Shown here piece after piece: positions 17,726-26,026 of a DNA stretch of 58,863 nucleotides. Within the stretch, counting starts at the first letter, position 1. Each line of letters starts with the position of its first letter. The translations under genes were made by a program, and so were the position numbers. The DNA lies in the NCBI GenBank assembly GCA_910587325.1, contig CAJUKB010000007.1:1-58863 (forward strand). The letters run 5' to 3'. The notes beneath the pieces were generated by a model. That model had not been told where the DNA came from, ran no database searches, and worked only from the letters and a program-made list of their open reading frames with translations. Origin of the DNA: an uncultured Bacilli bacterium. Its GTDB lineage: Bacteria; Bacillota_I; Bacilli_A; RF39; UBA660.

Positions 17726-19639
17726 ATGGCAATTACAAAAACGGATTTTATAAACTATACACGATGCAAACGTTATGCAGCTTTAGAAGAAATAAAACGT
17801 GAAAAATTGGATGCAGATATTAGTTATCAAACTTATAAAGAGCAAGAATTAAAAGAAAATTTAAGTGAGATTGTTTCTTCTATGTATGAGTTAAATGAAG
17901 AAACAAACGAAGAAACAGATTTAGTAGAAAAAGTAGACCGCCAATTAGAAGCCATGATGGACTATTATAAATTAGTTGAAATTGAAGCCGGAAGAATTGC
18001 TACCAAAACATTTGGAGGAAATTCTATTTATGCCGAGAAAACGAAAGACCAAGAGTGTTTTGATTTTTCTATGCATGGGATACGCTATTTGTGTTACGTA
18101 GATATTTACAATGAAAGTGAAGAAGAAATCAATATTATAGAAGTAAAGGCAACTACTACTTCAAAGTATTTAAAAACATTTGGGCATCCTAAAAGTGATA
18201 AGTTTCCTATATGGTTAAAAAAAGATAATGTGTATTATTTAAAAGGTGAAGTGGATGGCTATGATATAGATGCTGAAATGCCATTAAAAAAATATAATGA
18301 ATTTAGAGCTAAGATGTTCAATCGTTTTGATGATGTTGGTAAGTATATATACGATTTAGCCATTCAAAGATACTTTATAGAGCATGAGTATAGGAGTACA
18401 CATACGGAAGAAAAATTGAAAAAATTTCATTATTATTTAGCAGTTTTAAATGCCGAATATATTTTTGATGGAACGTATGAAGGAAGTGTACCTATTTATA
18501 ATCCGGATAGTGAGGGAAATGAACTTATTACTTTCTTTGATATGACAAAAGTTACAGAAGAATACCAACCATTTGTTGATGCAGATAGAGAAAAATTAGA
18601 AAGAGATTTAAACGAATTAGATGCTTCTTCTTGTCCTTTAAGTGTTTCTTGTGGGTATAAAAAAAGAAGTGAATGTAAATATTTTGCACCTCTTTGTGGG
18701 AGTAAAATTCCAAAGAAAAATTCTAGTTTAAATTATATTCATAATGGTTTTGGTTTTTTGCGTGAAGATGGTACGCGTATTAAAGGACTTGATTTAATAA
18801 ACGAAGGGTATATAAATATGTTGGATATTCCGGAAGAATGGATTACCAAAAATTATCATCATATTCAAAGAGAAAGTCTAGCGTTTGACAAAGTATATGT
18901 AGATAAAGAAAAGATTGCGGCCGGTTTAAAACAATTGCAATATCCGATTTACCACTTGGATTTTGAAACGATGCCTTGTCCTGTACCGAGATTTAGAGGA
19001 GAATGGCCTTACATTCAATCACCTTTTGAATTTAGTTTGCATATAGAACGAGCTCCTGGTGAATGTGATAAGGATGAAGACAATATTGTTTTTCTTGCCA
19101 AAACCCATCAGGATGAGCGAGAAGATATGATTAAATTGATGCTTCAGTATATGAATCCGAATGAAGGTACTTTATTTGCCCAAAATGTTGCTTTTGAAAA
19201 GGGGCGAATTAAAGAACTTGCGAGTATGTTTCCAGAATATCGCACTGATTTAATGAAACTTTATGATAGAGGTTTTGATTTACTATGGCTTGTAAATACC
19301 AATTCTAAAATGTATGAAGAATTAGGTTTCGATGAAGAAAGGGCAAAAACATTTAATTTTTATGATAAACGTTTATCGGGTTCTTTTTCGATAAAAAAAA
19401 CACTTCCTGTTTTTAGTGATTTAAGTTATGATAACTTAGTTGTTAAAAATGGAACAGAAGCAATTGTTGAGTATGCCAACTATGAAAAAATGAGTAAGGA
19501 AGAATTTGATTTAAAGTACCAAGCCTTAATTATTTATTGCAAGCAAGATACTTGGGCAATGGTAGAAATTTTAAATGCTTTACGTGAACTTGTAAAAGAT
19601 TTGTCAAAAAATGGTGAAAATGTTGTAATGTTTACATAA
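17726..19639 (+). CDS. DUF2779 protein: Cas4-like Fe-S nuclease fused to DEDD-type exonuclease
   Basis: The 637-aa protein seems to join two nucleases. The first half has an N-terminal Cys14 in TRCKRY, a PD-(D/E)xK-like core (YVDIYNES then IIEVKA: D126, E139, K141) and a Cys cluster (C303, C309, C317, C324), a layout like the Fe-S cluster of Cas4/AddB nucleases. The second half has a DEDD-like exonuclease pattern: HLDFETMP (D412, E414), LFAQNVAFEKGRI and YCKQDTWAMVEI (D608). I place it in the DUF2779 family, known in Mollicutes and relatives and of unknown role. It precedes rpoZ. Confidence 0.75.
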   Translation: MAITKTDFINYTRCKRYAALEEIKREKLDADISYQTYKEQELKENLSEIVSSMYELNEETNEETDLVEKVDRQLEAMMDYYKLVEIEAGRIATKTFGGNSIYAEKTKDQECFDFSMHGIRYLCYVDIYNESEEEINIIEVKATTTSKYLKTFGHPKSDKFPIWLKKDNVYYLKGEVDGYDIDAEMPLKKYNEFRAKMFNRFDDVGKYIYDLAIQRYFIEHEYRSTHTEEKLKKFHYYLAVLNAEYIFDGTYEGSVPIYNPDSEGNELITFFDMTKVTEEYQPFVDADREKLERDLNELDASSCPLSVSCGYKKRSECKYFAPLCGSKIPKKNSSLNYIHNGFGFLREDGTRIKGLDLINEGYINMLDIPEEWITKNYHHIQRESLAFDKVYVDKEKIAAGLKQLQYPIYHLDFETMPCPVPRFRGEWPYIQSPFEFSLHIERAPGECDKDEDNIVFLAKTHQDEREDMIKLMLQYMNPNEGTLFAQNVAFEKGRIKELASMFPEYRTDLMKLYDRGFDLLWLVNTNSKMYEELGFDEERAKTFNFYDKRLSGSFSIKKTLPVFSDLSYDNLVVKNGTEAIVEYANYEKMSKEEFDLKYQALIIYCKQDTWAMVEILNALRELVKDLSKNGENVVMFT

Positions 19640-19675
19640 AGTTTAGTATGATTGTATTGTAAGGATGTGATTGAT

Positions 19676-19876
19676 ATGTTATACCCATCAATAGATAAGT
19701 TACTAAACATTGTAGATTCAAAATATAAACTTGTTCATGTGGCTTCAATCCGTAGTAAACAGATGAGTGAAAAGAATCATTACCAAATGAAAGAGAATGA
19801 ATACTACAATAAAAAAGAACTTGGACGTGCACTAGAAGAAGTAGAAAAGGGTCTTATTACAATTAAAGAAGATTAA
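19676..19876 (+). CDS. rpoZ: RNA polymerase omega subunit
   Basis: The 66-aa protein has the omega pattern MLYPSIDKLLNIVDSKYKLV, an Arg-rich helix (SIRSKQM) and the ALEEVEKGLITI end. Omega helps assemble RNA polymerase. The ATG at 19676 follows AAGGATGTG; a TTG at 19652 is in frame but unlikely. Confidence 0.88.
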   Translation: MLYPSIDKLLNIVDSKYKLVHVASIRSKQMSEKNHYQMKENEYYNKKELGRALEEVEKGLITIKED

Positions 19877-19957
19877 CATTTTTAAGATTATAAGCATAAA
19901 ATAATAAAAACTACTTGCTAAATGATTTAGGTTATGATATTATAATCTTGTTCTTTT

Positions 19958-20034
19958 GGGGAATTAGCTCAGCTGGCTAGAGCACCACGTTTGCACCGTG
20001 GGGGTCAAGGGTTCGAATCCCTTATTCTCCACCA
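19958..20034 (+). tRNA. tRNA-Ala (anticodon UGC)
   Basis: Acceptor arm GGGGAAT pairs with ATTCTCC and includes the G3-U70 pair that marks alanine tRNAs. The anticodon stem CCACG/CGTGG frames loop TTTGCAC, giving UGC. TTCGAAT forms the T loop and CCA is encoded. A TATAAT lies at 19941-19946. A degraded copy of its 3' end lies at 21401-21420. Confidence 0.97.
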
Positions 20035-20038
20035 ATTA
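20019..20038 (+). repeat. tRNA-Ala 3' end as putative att site (left copy)
   Basis: The last bases of the tRNA plus four downstream bases are repeated with one mismatch at 21401-21420. Such repeats mark integration of elements into tRNA 3' ends. No integrase lies between them, so this would be a remnant. Confidence 0.5.
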
Positions 20039-20046
20039 TGAAATTT

Positions 20047-20067
20047 CCTCGTATTTACGAGGTTTTT
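20047..20067 (+). terminator. terminator behind tRNA-Ala
   Basis: CCTCGT (20047-20052) pairs with ACGAGG (20057-20062), followed by five T. Confidence 0.75.
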
Positions 20068-20094
20068 ATATGGGTTTGTTAGGAGGGTTTTACA

Positions 20095-20838
20095 ATGAAA
20101 AAAAGTGAATTAAGAACTGCTTTAATATCATTTTCTGTGTCTTTAGGAGTAAATGCGGCATTATGGACGCCAATTTGTATTAAAGTAAATCAAATTAGTA
20201 AGCAATTGGACGAATTATCCAATTCGTTTGACGAGTTATCCAATTCAGTTGATGAATTAGAGGCAACCTTAGATAGATTATCAAATGATTTGCATGAACA
20301 AATGGATACATTATCAAATGATGTAGAAGATTTAGAAAAAAGAGTTAATCGTTTATATCAAAACTATCTTATTCAACAAGAATATGAGTTGTTCTTAAGT
20401 GAGTCAGGTAAAGAGGAACTAGAGTATTTGGAAATGCGAGAAAATCTTTTAAAAGTAAGAGAAAAATTAAATATTTCGTCAGAAGAAGATTTAAAATATG
20501 CTAACGTTCTAAGTATAGGAGACGCAGTGAATTTGGTAGATGAAAGTGTTCCTGTATATAAAGATATTTATTCGGTATATAGTGGAGAAAATGCAACTAC
20601 TTCTTATTATGGACAATCTGAAGCAAGATACATTGAGGCGATTATTATGACGGATGAAAATTTAGTAATTGAAGTGGATAACATGAATGATTATGAGATG
20701 TATTTGCGTGATGGTTTTGTTGTCATTGGTTATAATTTAGTAAATCAATATTCTCTAGATGAATTTTGTAATCTTACTAAGGAATTGCGTTGTGAAGAAG
20801 ATGGAATAAAGTTAATTTTTGAAAAAAAGGATAAATAA
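20095..20838 (+). CDS. membrane-anchored coiled-coil protein, unknown function
   Basis: A 247-aa protein with an uncleaved N-terminal membrane helix (about 8-29) followed by a strong heptad coiled coil (about 33-95) with repeated LDELSNSFDELSNSVDEL-type units, then a mixed globular C-terminus. No family is recognised. The coiled coil and most of the protein are probably outside the cell or, if the helix is inverted, inside. The ribosome site is AGGAGGG. It lies between the two tRNA-Ala 3'-end copies and so may be cargo of an integrated element. Confidence 0.7.
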   Translation: MKKSELRTALISFSVSLGVNAALWTPICIKVNQISKQLDELSNSFDELSNSVDELEATLDRLSNDLHEQMDTLSNDVEDLEKRVNRLYQNYLIQQEYELFLSESGKEELEYLEMRENLLKVREKLNISSEEDLKYANVLSIGDAVNLVDESVPVYKDIYSVYSGENATTSYYGQSEARYIEAIIMTDENLVIEVDNMNDYEMYLRDGFVVIGYNLVNQYSLDEFCNLTKELRCEEDGIKLIFEKKDK

Positions 20839-21400
20839 CTATTTTTCTTAATTTTTATAATCAAAATGAAACAATGAGTTAAATTATAAACATATAGAAA
20901 AGAAAAAAATATGAAAAATTTAACAAAAGAAAATTTTAGAAGAATTTAAAAATTATTATCATTGGTTTCATGATAGTACACATTTCTAATGTGGTTTTTG
21001 ATAATCAAAAAAATAACTTATGTTATTTATAAATGTTTATTGGTTAATTTTTAAAACCAAATGGCTATTACGAACCCCATCCTATAAAAACAAAAATATT
21101 ATTTCAGGATGTGAAAAAATATAAGACAATTTGGATAGGGAAGATATTGAATATAAAATTTGCTTTTTTATTATACAAATCGTAATAATTTAGAAAACAT
21201 ATTGTAATAAAGAGATTGATTTAAATTTAATTGAAGAAAGAGGCAGTTATTAAAGAACACTCTCTATTAAAGTTTTTTCTTTTTCATACCACTTATAATA
21301 TTAGTTTTTATATAAATTGTTTAAACTTTTATAATTTAAATAAGTCAAAGTAACACTATTTTATTGAGGAATAATTATAATTAGGTAAGAGAATATCGTA
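20839..21400. other. 562-base intergenic stretch, probable decayed sequence
   Basis: No open frame of useful length and no ribosome site with a following gene is visible. Short coding-like scraps appear in different frames, such as EEFKNYYHWFHDSTHF near 20938, which suggests a degraded gene. Composition is even more AT-rich than the surroundings. Confidence 0.4.
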
Positions 21401-21420
21401 CCCTTATTCTCCATCAATTA
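21401..21420 (+). repeat. partial copy of tRNA-Ala 3' end (putative att, right copy)
   Basis: Matches 20019-20038 at 19 of 20 bases, with weaker similarity just upstream (ATCGTA versus TTCGAAT). A hairpin terminator follows at 21426, as behind a real tRNA gene. This fits a displaced original tRNA end after integration. Confidence 0.55.
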
Positions 21421-21425
21421 GAATT

Positions 21426-21452
21426 AAACTCAAGAGAAATTTTGAGTTTTTT
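21426..21452 (+). terminator. terminator behind the tRNA-Ala fragment
   Basis: AAACTCAA (21426-21433) pairs with TTGAGTTT (21442-21449), followed by T. Confidence 0.75.
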
Positions 21453-21475
21453 GTTTTTAGGGAAGTGAATTCTAT

Positions 21476-22960
21476 ATGAATTATGATAAGACATATTTAC
21501 TATCAAATAAAGAAAAGCGAATAATTAAAGAAATAATGTTAAATCCAAATTTATGTGCAAAAGAATTAGCCGTGTCATTAAAAATTAAAAAGAGTTCTTT
21601 TAGTAATATAATTGCTAAGTTAAAAGAGCATAATATAGTTTATACAATAACGAGTGGAAGAAATAATAATTATGTTATTAATGAAAATTTTATAAAAGAT
21701 AATCCAAAATTTTTAGATACAATGGAAGTAGCAAATGAACAAAAATTAAAAGCACAAAGAAAACGACAAGCGATAGCAGAAATTGAAAATTTAATACTAT
21801 CAGAATATGATAAAACATATATTCTTACTGAAAAAGAGAAGGAAATAATAAAGGAGATAATTACTCATCCGGATTCATGTACAAAGGAATTATTTGTATT
21901 ATTAAAAATCAGTGCCAGTTCTTTTAGTAATATAATTGCTAAGTTAAAAGAACATCATATAGTTTATAGTGTAAAAGTAGGACGTTCTATCAATTATTAT
22001 GTTAATCCACATTTTCTAAAAGACAATCCCAATTTTTTAGATACGATGGAAACAACATATGAAAAAGAATTAAAAGAGAAAATGTCACCATTAGAATATG
22101 ATAAAACATATATTCTTACTGAAAAAGAGAAGGAAATAATAAAGGAGATAATTACTCATCCGGATTCATGTACAAAGGAATTATTTGTATTATTAAAAAT
22201 CAGTGCCAGTTCTTTTAGTAATATAATTGCTAAGTTAAAAGAACATCATATAGTTTATAGTGTAAAAGTAGGACGTTCTATCAATTATTATGTTAATCCA
22301 CATTTTCTAAAAGACAATCCCAATTTTTTAGATACGATGGAAACAACATATGAAAAGGAATTAAAAGAACAAAAAAAACGACAAAAGATAGAGGAAATTG
22401 AAAACTTAATATCATCAGAATACGATCAATTCTATAGACTTACACGAATAGAAAAACAAATAGTCAGAGCAATAGTAGCACATCCCTATTTTAGTGCAAA
22501 AGAATTATCTGTATTATTAGAAATCAGTGCCAGTTCTTTTAGTAATATAATTGCTAAGTTAAAAGAACATCATATAGTTTATAATGTAAAAGTAGGACGT
22601 TCTGTCAATTATTATGTTAATAAAAATTTTCTAAAAGACAATTCAGATTTTGTTTCGAAAAAGGAAGAGGAAGGATTAAATGAGCCTTTATTTTTAGAAT
22701 TAATAAAAAATATTTTATTTAATTCGTCTGTTAGTCATTCAAAATTATTGTTAAATAATTTTGAATTCTTCCTTTCTTGCTTTACACTTACGGAAATTCT
22801 TCAATTATTATATTTTTTAAAGATTTGTAAATTTGAAGATAGTAGTCTAATTAAAATAGGGAACAAAGATATAGAAAATAAAATGAAAAGAGATTTACTT
22901 GTTAGATATCAGGATGCTTGCATATATATTTCAGATGTACTTAAGGATAAAGGATTATAA
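21476..22960 (+). CDS. protein with four tandem winged-helix repeats
   Basis: The 494-aa protein repeats a roughly 97-residue unit four times. Each unit has a MarR/ArsR-like winged-helix pattern: YDKTY-LTEKEKEIIKEI, then KELxxLLKISASSFSNIIAK and LKEHHIVYSVKVGRSINYYV. Units two and three are virtually identical in both protein and DNA. The last 95 residues form a separate helical domain. Such helices normally bind DNA, and several in a row could bind repeated operators or act as a scaffold. The ATG follows AGGGAAGTG. It lies just outside the right tRNA fragment. No known homologue is recognised. Confidence 0.8.
   Translation: MNYDKTYLLSNKEKRIIKEIMLNPNLCAKELAVSLKIKKSSFSNIIAKLKEHNIVYTITSGRNNNYVINENFIKDNPKFLDTMEVANEQKLKAQRKRQAIAEIENLILSEYDKTYILTEKEKEIIKEIITHPDSCTKELFVLLKISASSFSNIIAKLKEHHIVYSVKVGRSINYYVNPHFLKDNPNFLDTMETTYEKELKEKMSPLEYDKTYILTEKEKEIIKEIITHPDSCTKELFVLLKISASSFSNIIAKLKEHHIVYSVKVGRSINYYVNPHFLKDNPNFLDTMETTYEKELKEQKKRQKIEEIENLISSEYDQFYRLTRIEKQIVRAIVAHPYFSAKELSVLLEISASSFSNIIAKLKEHHIVYNVKVGRSVNYYVNKNFLKDNSDFVSKKEEEGLNEPLFLELIKNILFNSSVSHSKLLLNNFEFFLSCFTLTEILQLLYFLKICKFEDSSLIKIGNKDIENKMKRDLLVRYQDACIYISDVLKDKGL
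21802..22370 (+). repeat. near-perfect tandem repeat, period 291 bases
   Basis: Bases 21802-22079 recur at 22093-22370 with only one A/G difference that I can see (near 22066). The 291-base offset is exactly 97 codons, so the frame is kept. Repeats one and four are diverged. This points to a recent in-frame duplication by recombination. Confidence 0.9.
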
Positions 22961-23053
22961 TTCTAAATAAATCTAAATTTTATATAGAACGTAGAAAGTT
23001 TAAAATTATGCAATAAAATAAATTAATGAAAACAATATAAAGAGGGAATGGTT

Positions 23054-23932
23054 ATGATTTTAAATGTAAGTGGAAGAACCGATATTATTGCTTTTTATAC
23101 ACCGTGGCTTCTAAATCGAATGAAAGAAGGCTACGTAGATGTTCGTAATCCTTTTTATCCTAAGAAAGTAAGTCGTATTTATTTTAAAGATGTAGACTTA
23201 ATTGTGTTTTGTACAAAAAATCCACTCCCTATACTTCCTTATTTAAAAGAAATAAAGATCCCTTTTATTTTTCAAATAACTCTTACGCCTTATAGAAAAG
23301 ATATAGAACCAAATGTTCCCGATAAAAAGAAAATAGTAGATGCGATATTAAAAATTTCTAAAATTGTGAGGAAAGATAATGTCTATGTAAGGTATGACCC
23401 AATTTTAATCAATAACAAATACACAGTAGAATATCATATAGAGGCTTTTCAAAAATTATGTAGTTTATTAGATGGTAGTGTAAAGCACATTATCATTTCT
23501 TTTGTAGATATGTACAAAAATGTAGAGAAGAATATGTCTGTTTTAAAATTAAAAGAGATAACAAATGAGGATTTAGAGTTTCTTTGTAAAAGTTTTAGCA
23601 AAATAGCAAGTATGTATGGGATAAGGATTCAAAGTTGTTATGAACAAGATAGGCTTATACCTTATGGAATTTCAAAAGAACCCTGTGTGTCTAAAGAATT
23701 TGCTTATCAATTAACAGGAAAGAAGTATCCGAAGTGGCAAGCCCGAAATTGTGGTTGTGTAAGTATGGTGGATATCGGAGAGTACAATACCTGTCATCAT
23801 TTATGTAAGTACTGCTATGCGAACTATGATGAGGAGAAAGTACAGAAAAATATTTTAAAACATGATGTGGATTCTTCGCTTTTAATAGGATATTTAAAAG
23901 AAAATGACGAAATAAATGTGAGAAAAAAATAA
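23054..23932 (+). CDS. DUF1848 family protein with C-terminal Cys cluster
   Basis: The start (MILNVSGRTDIIAFY), the middle (FCTKNPLPILPYL, YVRYDPILIN) and the end (NCGCVSMVDIGEYNTCHHLC then KYCYANY) match the DUF1848 family, whose CxxxCxxC motif lies at the C-terminus and suggests an Fe-S or radical-SAM-like protein. Function is unknown. I chose the ATG at 23054, which leaves six bases after GAGGGA and starts like relatives; the ATG at 23048 abuts the ribosome site. Confidence 0.82.
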   Translation: MILNVSGRTDIIAFYTPWLLNRMKEGYVDVRNPFYPKKVSRIYFKDVDLIVFCTKNPLPILPYLKEIKIPFIFQITLTPYRKDIEPNVPDKKKIVDAILKISKIVRKDNVYVRYDPILINNKYTVEYHIEAFQKLCSLLDGSVKHIIISFVDMYKNVEKNMSVLKLKEITNEDLEFLCKSFSKIASMYGIRIQSCYEQDRLIPYGISKEPCVSKEFAYQLTGKKYPKWQARNCGCVSMVDIGEYNTCHHLCKYCYANYDEEKVQKNILKHDVDSSLLIGYLKENDEINVRKK

Positions 23933-23970
23933 GGGTTATGTTATACTACTAAAAAGAGGAGTTTTTAATA

Positions 23971-24261
23971 ATGACGAAAGAAGATGAATTTAAATTATTA
24001 GTTGGGGGATATTTTGGAGTTCAAGAAATGGATGAATACAAATTAAAAGAATATATTTTAAAAGATTTAGAAGAATATATAAAAAATTTTGTTGCTTTAA
24101 ATCCTATTTCTGGTTATGATTATGTTGGTGTTGCTGAAGAAATTAAAGATAAAGTTTCTTTAAAGATAAAATTACAAGATAGTCTTTTATGTTTGCGTAG
24201 AGTAAATGCTCCTTTGGAACTTATTTTTATGGTTAAAGCAAGAATAGAGGAATTAAAATAA
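23971..24261 (+). CDS. hypothetical protein, 96 aa
   Basis: A small acidic, helical protein with no membrane segment. The ribosome site AAGAGGAG is good. It lies between the DUF1848 gene and tRNA-Gln. No family is recognised. Confidence 0.65.
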   Translation: MTKEDEFKLLVGGYFGVQEMDEYKLKEYILKDLEEYIKNFVALNPISGYDYVGVAEEIKDKVSLKIKLQDSLLCLRRVNAPLELIFMVKARIEELK

Positions 24262-24276
24262 AACTCTTTTATTTAT

Positions 24277-24352
24277 TGCCCCATAGCCAAGTGGTAAGGC
24301 ATCGGATTCTGACTCCGACATTCCGTAGGTTCGAATCCTACTGGGGCAGCCA
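24277..24352 (+). tRNA. tRNA-Gln (anticodon CUG)
   Basis: Acceptor TGCCCCA pairs with TGGGGCA, with U at position 1 as in glutamine tRNAs. Anticodon stem TCGGA/TCCGA holds loop TTCTGAC, giving CUG. T arm GTAGG-TTCGAAT-CCTAC; discriminator G and encoded CCA. Confidence 0.96.
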
Positions 24353-24361
24353 AAAGGAAAT

Positions 24362-24398
24362 AAAAAAACTAAAAATCATTGGTGTTTTTAGTTTTTTT
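24362..24398 (+). terminator. terminator behind tRNA-Gln
   Basis: AAAAAAACTAAAAA pairs with TTTTTAGTTTTTTT around a nine-base loop. Confidence 0.8.
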
Positions 24399-24473
24399 CG
24401 TTATGTTCTTTTTTTCCTTTTTCATAAAATAAAATGAAACCATTTCCTTTTTTAGAAGAAGGTGAGGAAAAGA

Positions 24474-25202
24474 ATGGAGGAAAGTACATTAGACGAACTA
24501 ACTTTAAAAGATAGAATTAAGTTAAAAAGAAAAATACTTAAAATGAAAAAAAATATCCAAAATCAACAATTTTTTTTACTAAATAACCAAAAAATTCAAA
24601 ATTTAACAGAAAAAAGCAATAAAGTAAAAGAAAAAAAAGAACAATGCATGATAGATTTTCAAAAAAGAGTACTTACGGAAGAAGAGTATAAAAATAGAAT
24701 TCATCAATATGATTTAGAAGAATATGGATATGAATTAGAAATTTTATTGTTAGAAAAAGAAAATTTTCTTCCCAAATCTCTTATGAATCGTTTAAATTGT
24801 TTGTATCTTCTTTTCTGTTTTTCAAATGGAATAGAGGTTTTGGTAATGAAAGATTCTGAAGGAAAAAAGAAGAGATTACATATCCAAGATGTTTACCAAA
24901 TGCTTTCTACTTTTATTATAAATGATGTCAAAACGCTTTTGGGATTGGAACAGAAACTAGCCCAAATGTATATGATTCTAAATACGAATCCTTTTATGAC
25001 AAAAGAGAACGCTTATTTTTTAGAAGAAGAAAAACAAAAAGAAGTATATGCCTTAATTTTAGAATATCGTGATAAAATCAAACAAATGGATTATAATAAA
25101 GAAGTGGTTTTGGAAAAATTTTGTATTTGTGACTTTTTTAATGAAGATATTTTAAGTGTTTATGAAAAAAATTTAGAAGAAGAAAGAAAAAGAAAGCTTT
25201 GA
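24474..25202 (+). CDS. hypothetical helical protein, 242 aa
   Basis: A Lys/Glu/Leu-rich protein with a long probable coiled coil over residues 10-95, and further helices. There is no signal peptide or membrane segment. The ATG at 24474 follows AAGGTGAGG; a GTG at 24462 is in frame but overlaps the ribosome site. It has its own terminator. No family is recognised. Confidence 0.65.
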   Translation: MEESTLDELTLKDRIKLKRKILKMKKNIQNQQFFLLNNQKIQNLTEKSNKVKEKKEQCMIDFQKRVLTEEEYKNRIHQYDLEEYGYELEILLLEKENFLPKSLMNRLNCLYLLFCFSNGIEVLVMKDSEGKKKRLHIQDVYQMLSTFIINDVKTLLGLEQKLAQMYMILNTNPFMTKENAYFLEEEKQKEVYALILEYRDKIKQMDYNKEVVLEKFCICDFFNEDILSVYEKNLEEERKRKL

Positions 25203-25253
25203 TTTTTTTTAGGCAAAACTTTTTGTAATAAGAGTGAGAAAAAATTATTTCTA

Positions 25254-25288
25254 AAAACTATTTATCAAAGCGTAAATAGTTTTTTTTA
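25254..25288 (+). terminator. terminator upstream of the ABC transporter
   Basis: AACTATTTA (25256-25264) pairs with TAAATAGTT (25273-25281), followed by T. The OmpR-like direct repeat begins immediately afterwards. Confidence 0.8.
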
Positions 25289-25321
25289 TGTCACTTTACT
25301 GTCACAAATCCTTCATATACT
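25289..25321 (+). promoter_or_regulatory. direct-repeat operator and -10 of the ABC/FtsX operon
   Basis: TGTCAC occurs at 25289-25294 and 25300-25305, an 11-base period. Ten bases later comes TATACT (25316-25321). There is no good -35 hexamer. This is the layout of PhoB/OmpR-class activation, where the regulator replaces the -35. The response regulator at 31049 is a candidate binder, but that link is inferred. Confidence 0.6.
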
Positions 25322-25345
25322 TAAAGGGAAGAAAGGAAAATTTAT

Positions 25346-26026
25346 ATGGAAATTTTAAGAGTAGAAAATTTAACAAAAACCTATGGAAATGGGGAAGAAC
25401 AGATTAATGCAGTAGACCATATTAACTTTTCAGTAGAAAAGGGAGAGTTTGTAGCCATTGTGGGAGCGAGTGGTAGTGGAAAGTCAACACTTTTACATTT
25501 ACTTGGAGGAGTGGATCGACCTACAAGTGGGAAAGTATTTATTGATGGAAAAGATATTTACAATTTAAGTGATGATAACTTAGCCATTTTTAGAAGAAGG
25601 CAGATTGGAATAATTTATCAATTTTATAATTTAATTCCGATTTTAAATGTCAAAGAAAATATTATGCTTCCTTGTGATTTAGATGGAGCAAGTGTTTCAA
25701 ATGATAGATTAGAAGAGGTTTTAGAAACATTAAATTTAAAATCGAGAAGTTTACACTTGCCCAATGAGTTATCAGGAGGACAGCAACAAAGAGTATCGAT
25801 TGGACGTGCTATTATTAATAATCCTGCAATCGTTCTTGCAGACGAACCAACAGGAAATTTGGATTCAAAAGCAAGTGATGAGATTGTTTCTCTTTTAAAA
25901 ATGTCAAATAAGAAATTTAAACAAACCATTATTATGATTACGCATGATTTAGAAATTGCAAAAGTCGCTGATAGAGTGATTACCTTTGATGATGGAAAAA
26001 TTATAAAGGATGAGAAAGTTTCATGA
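25346..26026 (+). CDS. ABC transporter ATP-binding protein (MacB/LolD/BceA type)
   Basis: A 226-aa ATPase subunit with Walker A GASGSGKST (about 40-48), Q loop, signature LSGGQQQRVSIGRA, Walker B VLADEPTGNLDS and the H-loop His. This subfamily pairs with FtsX-like permeases. Its stop overlaps the start of the permease (ATGA), so translation is coupled. It may export peptides or lipids, or sense antimicrobials with the two-component system further on. Confidence 0.93.
   Translation: MEILRVENLTKTYGNGEEQINAVDHINFSVEKGEFVAIVGASGSGKSTLLHLLGGVDRPTSGKVFIDGKDIYNLSDDNLAIFRRRQIGIIYQFYNLIPILNVKENIMLPCDLDGASVSNDRLEEVLETLNLKSRSLHLPNELSGGQQQRVSIGRAIINNPAIVLADEPTGNLDSKASDEIVSLLKMSNKKFKQTIIMITHDLEIAKVADRVITFDDGKIIKDEKVS

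Noticed and set aside
21802..22370. Repeats here as a possible CRISPR array or mobile element
   Set aside because: The period is 291 bases with no spacers, and it keeps the reading frame of a protein repeat. No CRISPR-like array was seen anywhere in the window.
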